NCBI GenBank assembly: GCA_029204225.1
Contig: CM055106.1
Location: forward strand, 6,105,361-6,167,360
Length of the DNA stretch: 62,000 nucleotides
Reading direction: 5' to 3'
Origin: Diphasiastrum complanatum
Taxonomy: Eukaryota > Streptophyta > Lycopodiopsida > Lycopodiales > Lycopodiaceae
Under the pieces are notes generated by a model that saw only the letters and a list, made by a program, of their open reading frames with translations, did not search any database and had not been told where the DNA came from. Positions 42,129 through 57,431 of this stretch are shown here, piece by piece (the stretch's first letter is position 1; every line of letters starts with the position of its first letter). The position numbers and the translations under genes are program-made.

Positions 42129-43171
42129 GCCAATAACTTTGCTTTCTTGACCATGGACACCATAGAACTATAGTTAGGATGCCCCAACCTTCTATGCCAT
42201 AGTTCCTCCAAAGAAATATGAGAAGCAAAAGCACCATCACAAGAGTTAGCATACTCTTTGGGATCAAGCTTGTAGATTCCACCATATCTAGACCCAAATG
42301 CAAGGATCTCATCATGCTTCTTGATTGTACATGTATCAACATTGAAATTCACATCTAGTCCACTATCAAACAATTGCCCAACACTAATAAGATTTTTTGT
42401 TAACTTAGGAACAAAAAGTACTTTAGACAGAGAAAGAACTTTTGATGATGAAAGCTTTAAGGGAATGGTCCCTATGCCTTCAATAGTACACTCGCGATCA
42501 TTTGCTGTGTAGATGGACTTCTTGGCTCCTTCATAAGGTGTCATGGATGAAAAAAAATGCTTGGAGCTACACATATGTGAGGAAGCTCCACTGTCGATGT
42601 ACCATGAACCATTCTTCTTGAAAGGTGATGAAGAAAAACTCGAGAACATAAGAGATCCCTCTCCATCACTTGCATGAGCATCTTCCTTCTCTTCATTGGA
42701 AATGTTGGCTGGCTTGAATTGACTCTTCTTCTTGAAGCAATTGGTGGCATAATGCCCCTTCTTGCCACAAAAGAAACACTTGATGTTTTTCTTCTTCTTC
42801 TTGGATGTGAAAGCTTGAGAGGACTCATCCTCTTCTCCTTTCTCCTTGGAAATAAGATTGTTCTTGCTTGAAGAGGGTTGGTGTTGATTCTTACTTCTTG
42901 TCTTGTGCTTGTCTTTGGTAAAGAGGGCTTTACCATCAATGTTGAGAGACAGTCTTTCCATTTTCAAGAGTTTATACTCTTGTCTTGATTCTTCAAAAAT
43001 GTGCACACTTTGGAGTGCTTCCAAACTTGGTAGCTCCTCCTTAATGGCATAACTTTGAACAAGGTTGTCATATTCCTCCTTTAATCCATTAAGTATGACT
43101 TGAACAAGTTCATTTTGGTTGATGGAGTCTCCTATGCATGACAATTCTCTATGGAGGTCTTTAACTCTCAT
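41954..43171 (-). pseudogene. Copia A gag end, zinc knuckle, protease, pre-integrase
   Basis: A 405-residue frame reads UBN2 gag (VILNGLKEEYDNLVQSYA near residue 28), a Lys-rich stretch and a CCHC knuckle (CFFCGKKGHYATNC, about 131-144). A retropepsin site follows (WYIDSGASSHMCSS, about 190), then VLFVPKLTKNLISVGQLF and the pre-integrase block ELWHRRLGHPNYSSMV (about 325). The last 60 residues are out of frame, the true reading passing to the integrase frame. Confidence 0.85.
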
Positions 43172-43179
43172 TACATAAG

Positions 43180-43606
43180 CTGAAGCACATTCATCACTTC
43201 TCTATACAATTTAAAAAAATTGGTTTCTTAGTGTTAGAAGTCTAGAAGTATTCTTTGCCTCATAGATGGACTTGAGAATATCCCAAGCATCTTTGGCATT
43301 AGTACAAGCACCAATTTCTCTTAAGATGTCATTTGAGACATTCATTTTAATATAATGCAGAGCCATTCAAGCTCTCTTTTTGTACTTTGGAATTTCTTGA
43401 GTTTTTTCTTCAATTCCAAGTACAATATCCATCACATCTTGTAGTATTAAGATAGATTCCATCCTAACCTTCCAAATTGAGTAATTGGAGGTTGACAATC
43501 TTTCATTTGCTTCTAATAGAAAGACACCCATTGAAGTCATACAGAATGATGGAAATAAAAAAAGATGGATGAAAAAAATTGCTTGTCTTCTCACTACAGG
43601 AACCAA
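43180..43606 (-). pseudogene. Copia A gag N-terminal part
   Basis: Minus-strand reading includes ERLSTSNYSIWKVRMESILI (the copia gag opening), then, past a stop near 43367, MALHYIKMNVSNDILREIG and AWDILKSIYEAKNTSRLLTL. Two or three further stops lie near 43190-43215 before the next frame. The natural start is probably the MTSMGVFLLEAN methionine near 43540. Confidence 0.75.
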
Positions 43607-44282
43607 TCAAGGGTACAAAACCAAATCCTATGCAAGACTAAGCAAAAAACTGTGAGATATATCTCACTAGCTCGACAATCTCTCTAAAACAAGATTTGAA
43701 TCATCAAAAAAGATGACGTATGGCAAAAGTTATGGTTCTCTGAATTTCACACGTGTGAAATACTCCAAAAATGTCAAATTGACTCAAATACAATCTATTT
43801 GTATGAAACAATTTGCCTAGATTCTCTAAATTTTGCCTAAATCACATATAGATGAGATTGGTCAATTTTTGGATGATTTTTGTGATCATTCAAGCAATAA
43901 ATGACATCTACTCACGATTTGCCATAGGTCTAGGCGTCCTACCTACAACTATTCAAAAGCTTATAACTTTTAATTGGCTTAATAAACTGTCATGATTCAA
44001 ATTGCATCAGATTCTACACATTCTAGCTTTCAGTGGGCCAAATTGCATGAAATTTGGATCTAAGTTGAGAGAGAACCACCAAACTGAAAATGGGCGGATT
44101 TCACACGTGCCTGCACCTGAAATTCCGTACAGTACCTGAGCTGGACCATTCAAGGTGGTTTGAAGCTCTATATCACCAGAAAACTGCAAACTAGCTAGAA
44201 AGTAGAATCTAGACAATTTCTAGCTTGAATTCTGATTAAATTTGCAAACTTTTTGATTAGATTTGCTTGTAAATCTTAGGTA

Positions 44283-44295
44283 GGCTCTGATACCA
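44283..44295 (-). other. Primer binding site for tRNA-Met (copia A)
   Basis: GGCTCTGATACCA on the plus strand, complementary to the copia TGGTATCAGAGCC site, lies directly against the LTR at 44296. Confidence 0.9.
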
Positions 44296-44911
44296 TGATG
44301 AATTCACACGTGTGGGATGCCCTACACATGTATTTTTGATCTCCTAAGCCCAATAATACCATAAAGATCAAACTAGCATTGATTGACAATAGGAAAGCTG
44401 ATCATACAAGAAATATTATTGTGTTACAAGCAAGATCTGTCAACAAAACATGAAACTAAGTACAATAAATGCCTCAACTTGGCTTAGAGAGAGAATATGA
44501 AAGTACAAACTCGAGTAGAGAGAGAGAGGGCACAAAGACCTTAGTCTCCAAATTTGCATTATACACAAATTTCATCATCTTCTCAATGAGAGTACATCAC
44601 ATATATATAGATCCATGGACTCTCCTCTTACTTTGAGTTGAATTGGAGTTATGAATCCACCTCTCAAGCTATCTAGACTTATTCAAGCCACCTCAATATG
44701 TCTAATTGTGCCACCTAGTATTTTCATGCATTAAATGTGGCATGCAAAGTACAAATGGCAACTCCTATGGTAGCTCAAGTTTCTACTTCTACCTACCTTG
44801 AATATTTTATTGTAAGATGGGTCTTTACTAGGCCAAAAGAGCTCAATTCATCTTTGGCATTTTTAGGACCCCTACTTACAACATTAGATAGATTTTTCCA
44901 ATATTTCAACA
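44296..44911 (-). repeat. Copia A 5' LTR
   Basis: It is nearly identical to 38200-38813 over its whole length. It carries CACACGTGTG at 44305-44314. The right flank begins CATTT, matching the left flank of the element. Confidence 0.9.
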
Positions 44912-46206
44912 CATTTGTCCCTTCTAGGCCTTTCTAGCCATGTGGGGCCACCCCTAGGTGCCACATGGCTTATGGACCCCAAGGATTTCTCCTATTCAAT
45001 TTTTGGCCCTTTCTCCCCTCTCCAACTCCTACGTACTACAGCTCTCTCCACTCCTTTGGAGATTTGCAGGTACAGAGGAGGAGAAAGGAGAAAGTACGGC
45101 TTGTAAGGACATGCCACCAAGATTCAACTTCAACCATTTTTGCTATAAGCTTAAAGCTTCTAAGTTAAAAGAAGCATAAGCTTAGCAAGGCATAAGTTTT
45201 GAACTTAGCATAAAATTTTATAATATATTGCTTAGCTTGTGTTTAAAACCATGGCTTAAAGAAGGGAGGATGGACAGGGCCATGGGGAGGCGCGCTTCTC
45301 CCCAGCCTGTCACATCACGAACTCTTAAGTTCTTGGAGAAGATATTAACTTCCCCCCCCCCCTCCCAAATTGCTTCTTAGCACCAGGAGCAGTAGCGCGA
45401 CAGTCGCGGCTAGCTGTACGAATCCGAACAAAAGGTACATCATTCCAAGATGGTACAAGCGTGGATTTCAAAGCACAAACCACCCAAGTAGAAGCCTGGG
45501 GTCTCCATAGCGTGCTGGCTTGGCGCGATAATGATTAAAAAAGAACAATTTTTTTTTTTGAAGAGTACAATCTCTGTCCAATGGACAATACGAGGCAAGA
45601 GGGCTGGCGCTTGAACTGCGCGCTGGCCACCAAATTGATTCCCAAAATGCTTGCCTCTAATAAGCCCACAAATACCAAGGTGAGGAAATACTTGCGTGAC
45701 ATAAACATTGAACTAAACTTATAAAAAGTTTATCAATATAACTCTTTCCAACCCAACGAGCTAAGAAAACTTTAGGAACCAATTTACAAGTTTCTTATAA
45801 ACCTTCAATTTTACAAAAACTTAGTAAACCTAAAAATTCTCTTCCAACAAACCGAAATAACATCACAATCTAGAGATCCAATCAAAATTAGGGTTTTGAC
45901 AAAATTACAAAAAATTGATTATTTCAAAATCTACATGCAATCGCCTAAAACTTGATATGCAATCTTGTAGCCACCACTTAGGCTTTTCCAATGCTCTAAA
46001 AATTGGCCATTTCCAGTAAGTAGTGTGTGAAATTGGAATTGATCAAGATCATAACCCTAAATAGAGTTTTGATCTACAAAAGATCCAATCTACATATGCA
46101 AGAAACTCCATTTTGGTGTAGAATCCAATCTAGCATGCTCTAGCATTGATATCTTCTCCAAATCATTATTATATTGTGAATGCTTCCTTCATAACCTGGA
46201 ACACAA
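44912..46206. other. Non-coding stretch, no gene seen
   Basis: The first part continues the sequence interrupted by copia A (the other side ends ggcccCATTT at 38200). A poly(C) run sits at about 45351-45362. The last 300 bp probably form the leader of copia B, since a primer site follows at 46207. Confidence 0.4.
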
Positions 46207-46218
46207 GCTCTGATACCA
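46207..46218 (-). other. Primer binding site for tRNA-Met (copia B)
   Basis: GCTCTGATACCA on the plus strand is directly followed by the LTR start TGTGAAGAATTTTAG. Confidence 0.9.
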
Positions 46219-46845
46219 TGTGAAGAATTTTAGACATTAAGATCCAAAATATCCCTTTGATCTTTGGTTAGAAAGACAAGCAAATCACCAATCTTGCCAA
46301 TGTAGAAAAACCAACATCTACACTATGAATGAGATGCAAAATCTAACAGATCTTGATCAAACATCAATCAAAACATAAAATAATGTTTCTGTCTATACAA
46401 GAATAGTAAGCTACTATATTTCACACGTGTGGATCTAAAAATAGCATTTAATGAACATTCTACACATTGAATTGCAAGATATCACAGGTACAGTGCACAT
46501 TGCAATGGATAGTAGAATCCAAGAGAACTATGTATAAGCATGAATGAGATAAGGGAGAGAAAATGTCTTCTCTTCCCATGAGTTACATCCTTTTATAACA
46601 GGTCCAAACCTAAATTCAAACTTTGGTTTTCCTCCATAATGCACAATTTTTGTATCTACTACTGAAATTGAATCTCCAAAACTCGTGTTCTATAGTTTTC
46701 CACACTTTCAAAAAGTGCTTATTCAAATGCTTTTAGACTAATATATTTTTGAAAAGTCAAACTCTAAGTCTAATATGAAAATTGGCCTCAATTGCCAAAT
46801 ATACAAATATGACCAAAATAGTAAAACTAGTTGAAATCTTTCACA
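46219..46845 (-). repeat. Copia B LTR (second copy)
   Basis: It aligns with 31063-31715 from TGTGAAGAATTT to ATCTTTCACA. CACACGTGTG occurs at 46422-46431. A primer site on its left makes it a 5' LTR of sequence to the left, yet ctccccccacttct on its right reads as a purine tract (AGTGGGGGGAG) on the minus strand, as beside a 3' LTR. Confidence 0.85.
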
Positions 46846-48034
46846 CTCCCCCCACTTCTAAAATTAGCTGACCAGAATTAGAGTTGAATTCTTAGACAAA
46901 AAGTTTTCCAACACCTTATTTTCCATTTCGCTAGGATTCTAGCCTTGGTCCCAACTTGTTGCCAGTATCTTAAGGTGATCCTAGCCTCCCCTTTAAAAAA
47001 CCCAACCGAAAGTGGATATCACCCATGCTCAATGAGTTTCAATTCCAAATGTAGTCGTCCCCATGAAGACCAACTACTCCAAAGAAGATCTCCCTTGAAA
47101 TTGATCTTTTCAACTTTCGTTGCCATTCCCACAAGAGTATTGAACTACAAATCCACCCCATGGACTCTGTAATCCTCTTTGTTTTGATGGTATCAGCCTC
47201 CAAAGGAATAGTCCCTTCTTGAGCTTAACAACTCCTTGAATCACAAACAATCATGCAAACCAAGCAAAGCACGTGTACTAAGACCTACCATGGATTCATA
47301 CAAGTAAGACATTCAAGTAGGCTTACTAACATGTAACAAAGGCAAGTGCCCCCCTTTAGATAGCCCTACCAAGAATCTTTGCCTAGATGTGCACCATAGA
47401 ACTCATGGATATTAACATGCTTGTTCTTCCACTCATACTAGGCCACACATTAGCAAGTAGGCTCCTCCACATTGGAAAACAACCGACACCGACATGAAGG
47501 CCCATGCCCATGCTCATGCTTAGACCCACTAGAGATGGGAATCACCTTAACTTATTATTCCTTGTACCAAACAGTTGAACGACCGACATCCAAAACATCA
47601 TTGGAATACTAGTCATGCTTACACCTCACACAATTTCAGAAGTGCACGCTTAGGTAAAATACCGGAGTGTTCCATTACCACTCGTGCTCGAGAGTCTCAT
47701 AACCACTAGTGCCTTGCACTGGTCTTGGCAGTGGGCTCAAAAGCACACTAACGCACTAACACTCATCGGAGTCTCCCAATTTCCATCGAAAAGCACATTG
47801 ACTCATTAGCTTTGTGCAATCAATTATAGGTTTGAACTAGCGAGGTATTGATCATGCATACACCTATCATATCATAGGCAACACATTGACACATCATACA
47901 ATCGTTCTGCCAACCAAGTCGATCATCAGCCCGAGAGTCTCATAACCACCTGTGCTTTACACTCTTCCTTGTTGCACGTCTTTCACAACATTTTCTTTTT
48001 TTGGCCGATCCATGAATCCCATGTTGCTGACTAA
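46846..48034. other. Non-coding stretch, no gene seen
   Basis: No coding frame of note. Because a primer site follows at 48035, the stretch could be the leader of another minus-strand element whose 3' end is the LTR at 46219-46845. Confidence 0.35.
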
Positions 48035-48046
48035 GCTCTGATACCA
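48035..48046 (-). other. Primer binding site for tRNA-Met with unknown LTR
   Basis: GCTCTGATACCA on the plus strand is followed by gatttagcgcaccatag. The next bases match none of the LTR families in the window, and no TG start is present. The LTR is therefore unassigned and may be eroded. Confidence 0.6.
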
Positions 48047-49059
48047 GATTTAGCGCACCATAGGGACTTGGGAACCACGACTTAGCTTTCTAGCTTTCGA
48101 CTCTTGCCATCCAACCCACTTGACATACAAGTAGCCAACATGTTAACATACATCAGATCCCAAGGTGGCCATCCTAGGACCAACTCAGCCAACATGTTAG
48201 AGCCCGTTCCAAGAGTCCAACATAGTTTACATTCAATTAAGGAATACTAAGAACCACAAGTTGTGACAGATATGGAGATAACTAGTTTCTGGACCTAATG
48301 GTCCCGACAACATACCATCCAAATCGAATGGCCCTAATGGCATACCGCTGGAGTCCCAGAACATGACCTAAGCTAGGCACCAGATCAAAATGATTTGAAG
48401 TGGTGTTACAACTGGCGCTTTACTAAATATTGAAATCCAGAAGGTTATCAAAGTCAGCTTGAGAAAAATCTCTCTTTATTAATAAATCCGAGAATTTTAC
48501 ATCTCAAGTGTGTGACTGATTCTGGTCTTCAGGGCGTTGGCATGCCGAGGCAGACGCCGAGACAACATTCTAGGAAGCGGAGCTGAGACTTGGTTGGAGG
48601 TCGCCTTGAGTCGCAACTTGCATCCCCCTTTAGTTATGGTAGGATTTGCTACCTCTCTTTACAGCAAGTGTTTAGACCAAATTGGTAAAGCACATTTTTC
48701 TCTTTCTAGAAAGTCATTTTTTCTCTCTAGAATTTATTGATCCATATGCTTCCCTTAATCATGCCTAGATTGTGTGAGGTGATTGCACATCGATCTGAGC
48801 TATTTGGACTTTGCTAATGATTTGATCAAAGTATTTGAGCATAGGAACTTGGTGCCGGCTGGATGCTAGTTGTAGTTCGTGAGCGACAATTGGGTTGCTG
48901 GTGAGCAAGAACAATGTGAGTGTGCCAGTGACGATGGGAGTAAAGATTGCACTTGTAGCTAGCTTTACAACATCTCCCTATCAATGGTAGCATAAGTTTG
49001 GTAGAAAAACTTAGTAACAAAGGAGGGATTTCATTTAGATGTCATCAATCTGATGAGGT

Positions 49060-51630
<2,571 letters not shown>

Positions 51631-54050
51631 CTCATAGAAAAACATCACAGTTAAGTAATGGATACTTGTTGCATATTATGCCCATTTTCAAATAAATTAA
51701 AAAGCAGATAATGCATGCGTTTTTTTCAATGGCAGATTCTGTTTTTTTTTTTTTCTGCCTGTCTATGCACGTCCGTACAGATTCCGTACAGCTACCACAT
51801 GGCACATTTTGTGTTGGTCAGTCAAAGACAAACCTGCCTATTATGCTTCGTAATGTGCTTCTGAAAAAATTTCAGGTATCCATTACGCAATAGAAGGAGC
51901 CGGGCAAAGGCCATCCTGCCCGGTTCGGCTTTCCAAAAAAAATTAGGCTCGGCCCCTCCGGGCCTCGCCCAAATTTTTTTACCGGGCTGAAGCCAGGCTC
52001 ATTCCATAATACGTAAACGGTGAGTTAGATAACAGTGTCTGAAATAATGCAGGCAGAGTCAAGGTAGATCCAGAATACGGAGAGCGTAAAGCGTTCGTTT
52101 ACACGAGCAATTCTTCTTCAGCTACATACTCGAAAACTTTTCCATTCTGCAAAGTCGGGCATAAACCAACCGAATCCTTAAAGAGATATCTTGAGACCTG
52201 ATGAACAGTTCAAAGTTCACAAATCAAAGTACTTCATAGCATATCATGAAGTTTTCAAATCCAAAGTTCAATGCATACTTAATCAAAAACGGCTGATTCC
52301 ATTAAAACAGCCATAAATAAAAGTCCATGAAATTGCGTTACAGTGGAAAAAGTTATGTTTCATTCTAAGCGTTAACAATATCTTTGCAAGCACGTCATAC
52401 TATTCTGGATATATTACTGAAGAGTTGAGAACAGCCAGATTAGATTAACTTTGAAAAAGCACTTCTGTAACACAATAAATTATATTCTGCATCCTCCATC
52501 AATCAATTCTTGACAATTAATCAGGCTGCGGTATCAAGCGGCCATTGATCACGACGTCCTCAACGTTTCGAAGGGTAGCAATGCAGCATCACGTGCTTTT
52601 CCTCCCACTCCGTATTTGGATCTGTCATTGAAGTGGTGATGCAGCCCATGCATGAGCATAGACAATGTAATAAGCATCCTCCGCTTTGAACATCTTCTCT
52701 CAAGACAGATATCTTATTTTGAGGTGAAACACATCTTAAACAATCTCACCGTCAATATATCTATGCATAGTCAATTGCATTCGCTTGCACGGATGTCCAT
52801 TACTAAATAGGGGCCGTGGTCATTTGACTATATATGAACTTTGAAGGTCGAAGGTTTATATTGCATAACTTCACACGAATGTGCAATTGAAGAAAACGTA
52901 GATGTCATTAGCAGAACCTGCGCTTGCGACATGTAATCGTGCTCAGAAGTTCTGGCTGTTATTTGTCTATTACGTTTCAGAACCACGCAAGCCGTTGTAA
53001 AGAAGAAGAAAACGAGTCGTTTTCCAGTCACAGCTGACAGCAAGGTCAATTTTCGAATCACCGAAAATGTTCCTTCCATCGAGGAGTCAGGACTCCTTAT
53101 ACATCCTCTTGATTCCCCAACTGGTCGTTCGATCTCTTCGATTGGATTATGAGTGCTAGGATCTTATAACCCACTCTGTTACGTTTGAGTTTCTTTTTAA
53201 GACAAGTGTTCCATAAGTTTTTCATTTCGTTATCCGTGCGACCTAATAGCTGACTAGCTATCTGAGACCACCTGCTGGCAAAGACTTCTCTTAATAAACT
53301 AAAGCCAATTGATCAGCTCTTATTATTGTCAGATCTGCCAATGCTAGTTAAACTTCTGTATCTGAAAGCGTAGTACGTGATATGGAAGCTGAGGCGTAAC
53401 AGCCATTGACTCAGGCTCTGATTCACAAAACATTAAAAAGTACTCTGTAACAGCACATAAAATTAAGAAGTGCGTAAAAATGGTTGAAGGTCTGAGAATC
53501 GAGACCTGTAGCCAAGAACAGCATGAAGATCTATACTGTGACCATATGTCGTGATGTATCGCATCAGTTTCCATCTTCTTCAGGAGACCACAGTCCTTTC
53601 TTTAGTTTTTGTTTCTGGCCGCAGAAAGAATGCCTCCCCGTTATCAGCAATTACAATGGTATCATTTAATTGCGCGTTTTATGACTCCCTTAATCGGCTA
53701 CATTGAGTAATTGACTCCAGAACGTTGTACTTTGAACCGAGCCATATTGTAATGGTTCTGCGGGTACGAAGAAAGCCAGATCTCATTAATTATTCTACTG
53801 CACTAAATAGATCATTTCAGTTAGATATCGCCATATTCCAGTTTTGCTTTGGCACTTTCCCTAATCTCAGCACTTTTGAGTGCTAAATATACCTTCATGC
53901 ATTGACAAGTAAGCAAGTCGAAATTTGAACGTGGATTGTAAGTGCCAGCTCCAGAAATGCAAAACACCAATATCTAACAATATTTTACTACCTTCCACTG
54001 TACGTAATGGCTTTTTGGTGACTATTCCGCCCATTTCTGAACAGATTAAA
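51631..54050. other. No gene seen; one GC-rich insertion-like patch
   Basis: A GC-rich patch at about 51900-52010 repeats gcccggttcgg, ggctcggcccc, gggcctcgccc and accgggctg, unlike its AT-rich surroundings. It resembles the terminal or subterminal sequence of some plant DNA transposons, but no inverted ends were found. The rest shows no supported frame. Confidence 0.4.
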
Positions 54051-54055
54051 AAGCC

Positions 54056-54348
54056 ACTCAAATTTGATTTCCAATCCAACAAATGGACTTATAATCATAG
54101 TTCTGTCACTCTCTCACAAAGCTGGAATGAAGATAAGATGAAGTGAAAACTACTTTCAAACAAATCTTGCCAAGAAATGAATTTGATTGTCTCTAGAAAC
54201 TCACTAAGGTCTCTCTCTTGTAGTTTTTCACTCAAATTAGATTTCTAATCCAACAAATGGACTTATAATATCAGTTCTAGCACTCCCTCACAAAGTTGAA
54301 ATGAAGATAAGATGATGTGAAATCTACTTACAATCAAATCTTGTCAAT
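54056..54348. repeat. Duplicated 117 bp segment
   Basis: 54056-54173 and 54231-54348 share ctcaaatttgattt/ctcaaattagattt, atccaacaaatggacttata, ctcacaaagctggaatgaag and ataagatgaagtgaaaact with about 12-15 differences. They are separated by 57 bp, a period of 175. They lie in the leader side of the element whose primer site is at 54769. Confidence 0.8.
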
Positions 54349-54768
54349 TTTGGCTATTTTTGGACAATAACATGACTAAATCTCCCTCACACTTTTTAAT
54401 GTACTTTCAAGACCTGTAAAACAAGTTTAGAGGACCTGTTTTCAGCCTAGACTAATTAGACTTCATGACCCTATGTCAAATCTAATCAATGGCACTCAAT
54501 ATTGGTAGTTTATGCTAAGATTTCCACCAAAAATTACATCAAAGACTCACAAATTGAATTGCTTTGGATCAAATGAATACCACGCATTAAATGTAGGTTT
54601 AGAGGTGCCCACACATGTGAATAGTATGGATTTGGACCCCTACCAAGTTTGGGATCAAATCTCCTCACCAAAATCAAGATTCTAGCTTGCCCTCTCTATA
54701 CTAGTTTTTAGCACCAAAACTTGCTAAAATGGAAGTGCATTAGATCAATGGATTATGCTCTTGTACTT

Positions 54769-54781
54769 GGCTCTGATACCA
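54769..54781 (-). other. Primer binding site for tRNA-Met
   Basis: GGCTCTGATACCA on the plus strand abuts the LTR start TGTGAACGTACTATAC at 54782. Confidence 0.9.
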
Positions 54782-55481
54782 TGTGAACGTACTATACTTT
54801 AGGACCATAAATGGATCTACAAAAGATCCACAAGAGTGATTGGATGCTTGCTTAACAATCTATCAAAAAACTAGACACAAAAAAGTTGATCTAGATTGGC
54901 TATTTGACAAACAACAAGCATTAACAATCAAAAGACTTGATCAACATTGAAATCTGAGCCCACACGCGTGTCCTACAGGCCGTAGTATGGCCTTCAACCT
55001 GAGAAACAAGTAGAAATTGATTTGGTTTCGTTTGGATCACAAAAACTCAATGTACATAGTGAACTAGCTTGAGATTGCCAATGAGCTCCAAAAATTTTCT
55101 ATTTTCTCACTATGGAGAGAGGGAATACATAGCAAATTCGACTTCCTTCTTGAAGTTAGGTGGATTTCCAGCATGTAATAAGGAAGTTAACTCACTCTCC
55201 TTGACCTAAAATGAAACCTAGCCTAGATCCTAGAGTTATGCTTGGTAGGTAGCTAGTTGGTCAAATTTTCACCTTAAACTTAGGTGTAGGTCCTATAAAG
55301 TAGGGATGACCACCAAATAGACATGATCAACTCTCTTGACTTGAACTAACCTATATTAGGAGTGGGTTGCCACGTGGCATCTTGGCATTACATGTGTGGA
55401 ACCCAATTATACACAATATTTACAAAGTTCTACATGGTTTTTGATCAAGCTAGATTTGCCAATTTTTGGCAATTCTTCACA
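54782..55481 (-). mobile_element. Copia LTR with adjoining leader, rest of element missing
   Basis: In plus reading it starts TGTGAACGTAC beside the primer site and ends AATTCTTCACA, about 700 bp. It shares its first part (taggaccataaatggatc, agatccacaagagtgattgg) with the LTR beginning at 61330. The internal region to the left lacks gag or pol, so this is a 5' end remnant. Confidence 0.7.
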
Positions 55482-57431
55482 GTTTTTTCTCCAAGAAATT
55501 TTTTTGCTTTTAGATCTGATCAATAGAAAATCAAAAAGATTATCTGATCATCCTATAACCAAACATAGGATTCGATCTTCAAAAAGATCTTAAACCGCAT
55601 TATCCGATAGTCCAGATATCTTAAAAACTCCATCTGGATTTCCAATACCAGATATGCACATATCTATTCCACCAAATACTGGAGTACTCCCATACTTGTT
55701 CCTAATGGTTCACAATAATTCATTGCCAAAATTGTGATTTAACAAGAACCTGCACATGGTATTTCCGTCACATAAAACAACCCCTCTAGTTGGTACTATT
55801 CATCCCGAATTCCTACCATTTGAGAGTTACAACTCTTAGGAATAAGGTTCTTTACAGTACAAATGCGAACCCAGTGTCCATTCTCATTCCATGTCACAAT
55901 TTCCTATAACAAATAGAGTCAATTCATGGTCCTATAGACATTCGAAATAAATTCAACTCAATGAATTCAAAAAAACGGTGCTATGCAATTTTCAAACAAG
56001 GATTATTAGCCAATCCAAACTACATAACACAATCACATTTACCTACTCTGGTGTCTCATTTTCTTCCTCCTTTAGATTTTTTGGTCACTCAAAAAATTTC
56101 ATTAGCGAAGGTCTCCGAAAATTCCTTTGACACAAGTAAATGTTAGGCTACTTTCCTTTTGACCACACCAGCTCCATTACTTCATTAAAGTTGCCTGAAA
56201 TTAATGGAAATCAATAATATTTGGATCCAAGTACTCTTTACAATATTCGATATACTTGTTTTTTTAATCGAATATAGAGCTACCACTCAAAAATTATGAC
56301 CTTATTCCATTTATTGAGCAATAGCAAGCAAGAGCACTAAACACCAGATTAGAAAAACCTATAAAACTTGAAAGCAAAAGAAGAGCAAGAATGCTCGCAA
56401 AAATGCTGTTTTAATTAGCATTCAAGTTTCGCGTGGATTATCCACACAGTAGTTATCCATGCGTGGATAATCCACGTGATATCCATGTGTGGATGTTCCA
56501 CGCAGTTTTTTTTCCCTCTCTGCACACCTGAGAGGGTCCCCCACATGGGCTTGCATGCTTCAAATGTCATTCAATATTCTCATAATCTTTTCTAGATTTT
56601 ATGAGAATATTTTATTGTAGGATTTTACAAAAAATATATTTTTAATTTGATGAAACATAAAAAAATCAATTCAAAGATCATTATGGTAGTATTTAATTGT
56701 TAAAACTAGTTTTATATTGTTATAAATTTTATTTTTCTTGAGATTTGACATACAAGACAAAATCATGAGATAAGAAATAGTACATATTATTAGTAAACAA
56801 GTAATTTGACAAGTTTTTTAGAGATATTATGACATAATATTATGTCAAATCGGTGATGTCATAAAAAATTTAGTTTATTAATAATCTAGGTGTCATAGAT
56901 CTGATATAATTTGATGACATAATTATATGGTCAAATAGAAAATTTTTGCTTTTGTCATGTGGCCTCTTAAATGGTTGCATGAGAAAATTTAGATTCATGG
57001 TCAAAAGCATTTATGTTATATTGAGGACCTTAGTGATATGTGACCTATATGATATATCTTTTTAATTGTTTGTGTGTGACCTATATAACCTTATATGAAA
57101 TCATAGTAATTAGTTGAAATATCATTTAGCATTACAATAAAGATGTTGATCAATGGTGTGCTATCTAGTATATGATTGATTGACATTGTCCAACTGCTTG
57201 TCTTTTCTTTTCGATTCGAGGAACATCATCTTGCATACAAAGCACCATAGATAGAAAGGGAGAATGCATATTGCTCGTCATGAGATACCATGGCACACTA
57301 GGCCAATCCAAAGAGATTTATCCCTAACTAACTCGAGCCAAGTATTAATTAATCAAATGAGTGATTTTGTGGGCAATGAATCAATTGAGTATATGACTGA
57401 TTGTTTGATTTTGATCATTCCATCTTGAAAG
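55482..57431. other. Mostly non-coding, with palindromic patches
   Basis: Between 55500 and 56250 a few short plus-strand frames look faintly protein-like (PITKHRIRSSKRS; CYAIFKQGLLANPNYITQSH), but I cannot assign them. Inverted words occur at 56431-56505 and a perfect 18 bp palindrome at 56830-56847, in very AT-rich sequence. Confidence 0.35.

Larger units (their letters stand above)
38200..44911 (-). mobile_element. Copia element A, nearly complete
   Basis: It has two LTRs of about 615 bp in the same orientation (38200-38813 and 44296-44911), a tRNA-Met primer site against the right LTR, and a purine tract against the left one. Between them are gag, protease, integrase, RT and RNase H in copia order. 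I count about 12 substitutions and one 2 bp indel between the LTRs (about 2%). The flanks agree as CATT or CATTT (38196-38200 and 44912-44916), a credible target duplication. Gag and integrase carry a few breaks, and an inverted solo LTR lies between the pol end and the 3' LTR, so it is probably inactive now. Confidence 0.9.

Noticed and set aside
45351-45362. A poly(C) tract as a regulatory site
   Set aside because: It is a short homopolymer run with no supporting context.
51900-52010. A GC-rich patch as a CpG-island promoter or transposon end
   Set aside because: It is only about 110 bp, with no paired inverted end, gene or duplication that I can see.
55482-56280. A transferred organelle DNA fragment
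   Set aside because: The AT-rich, faintly coding look suggested plastid DNA, but I could not match any plastid gene by reading, so it is left unassigned.
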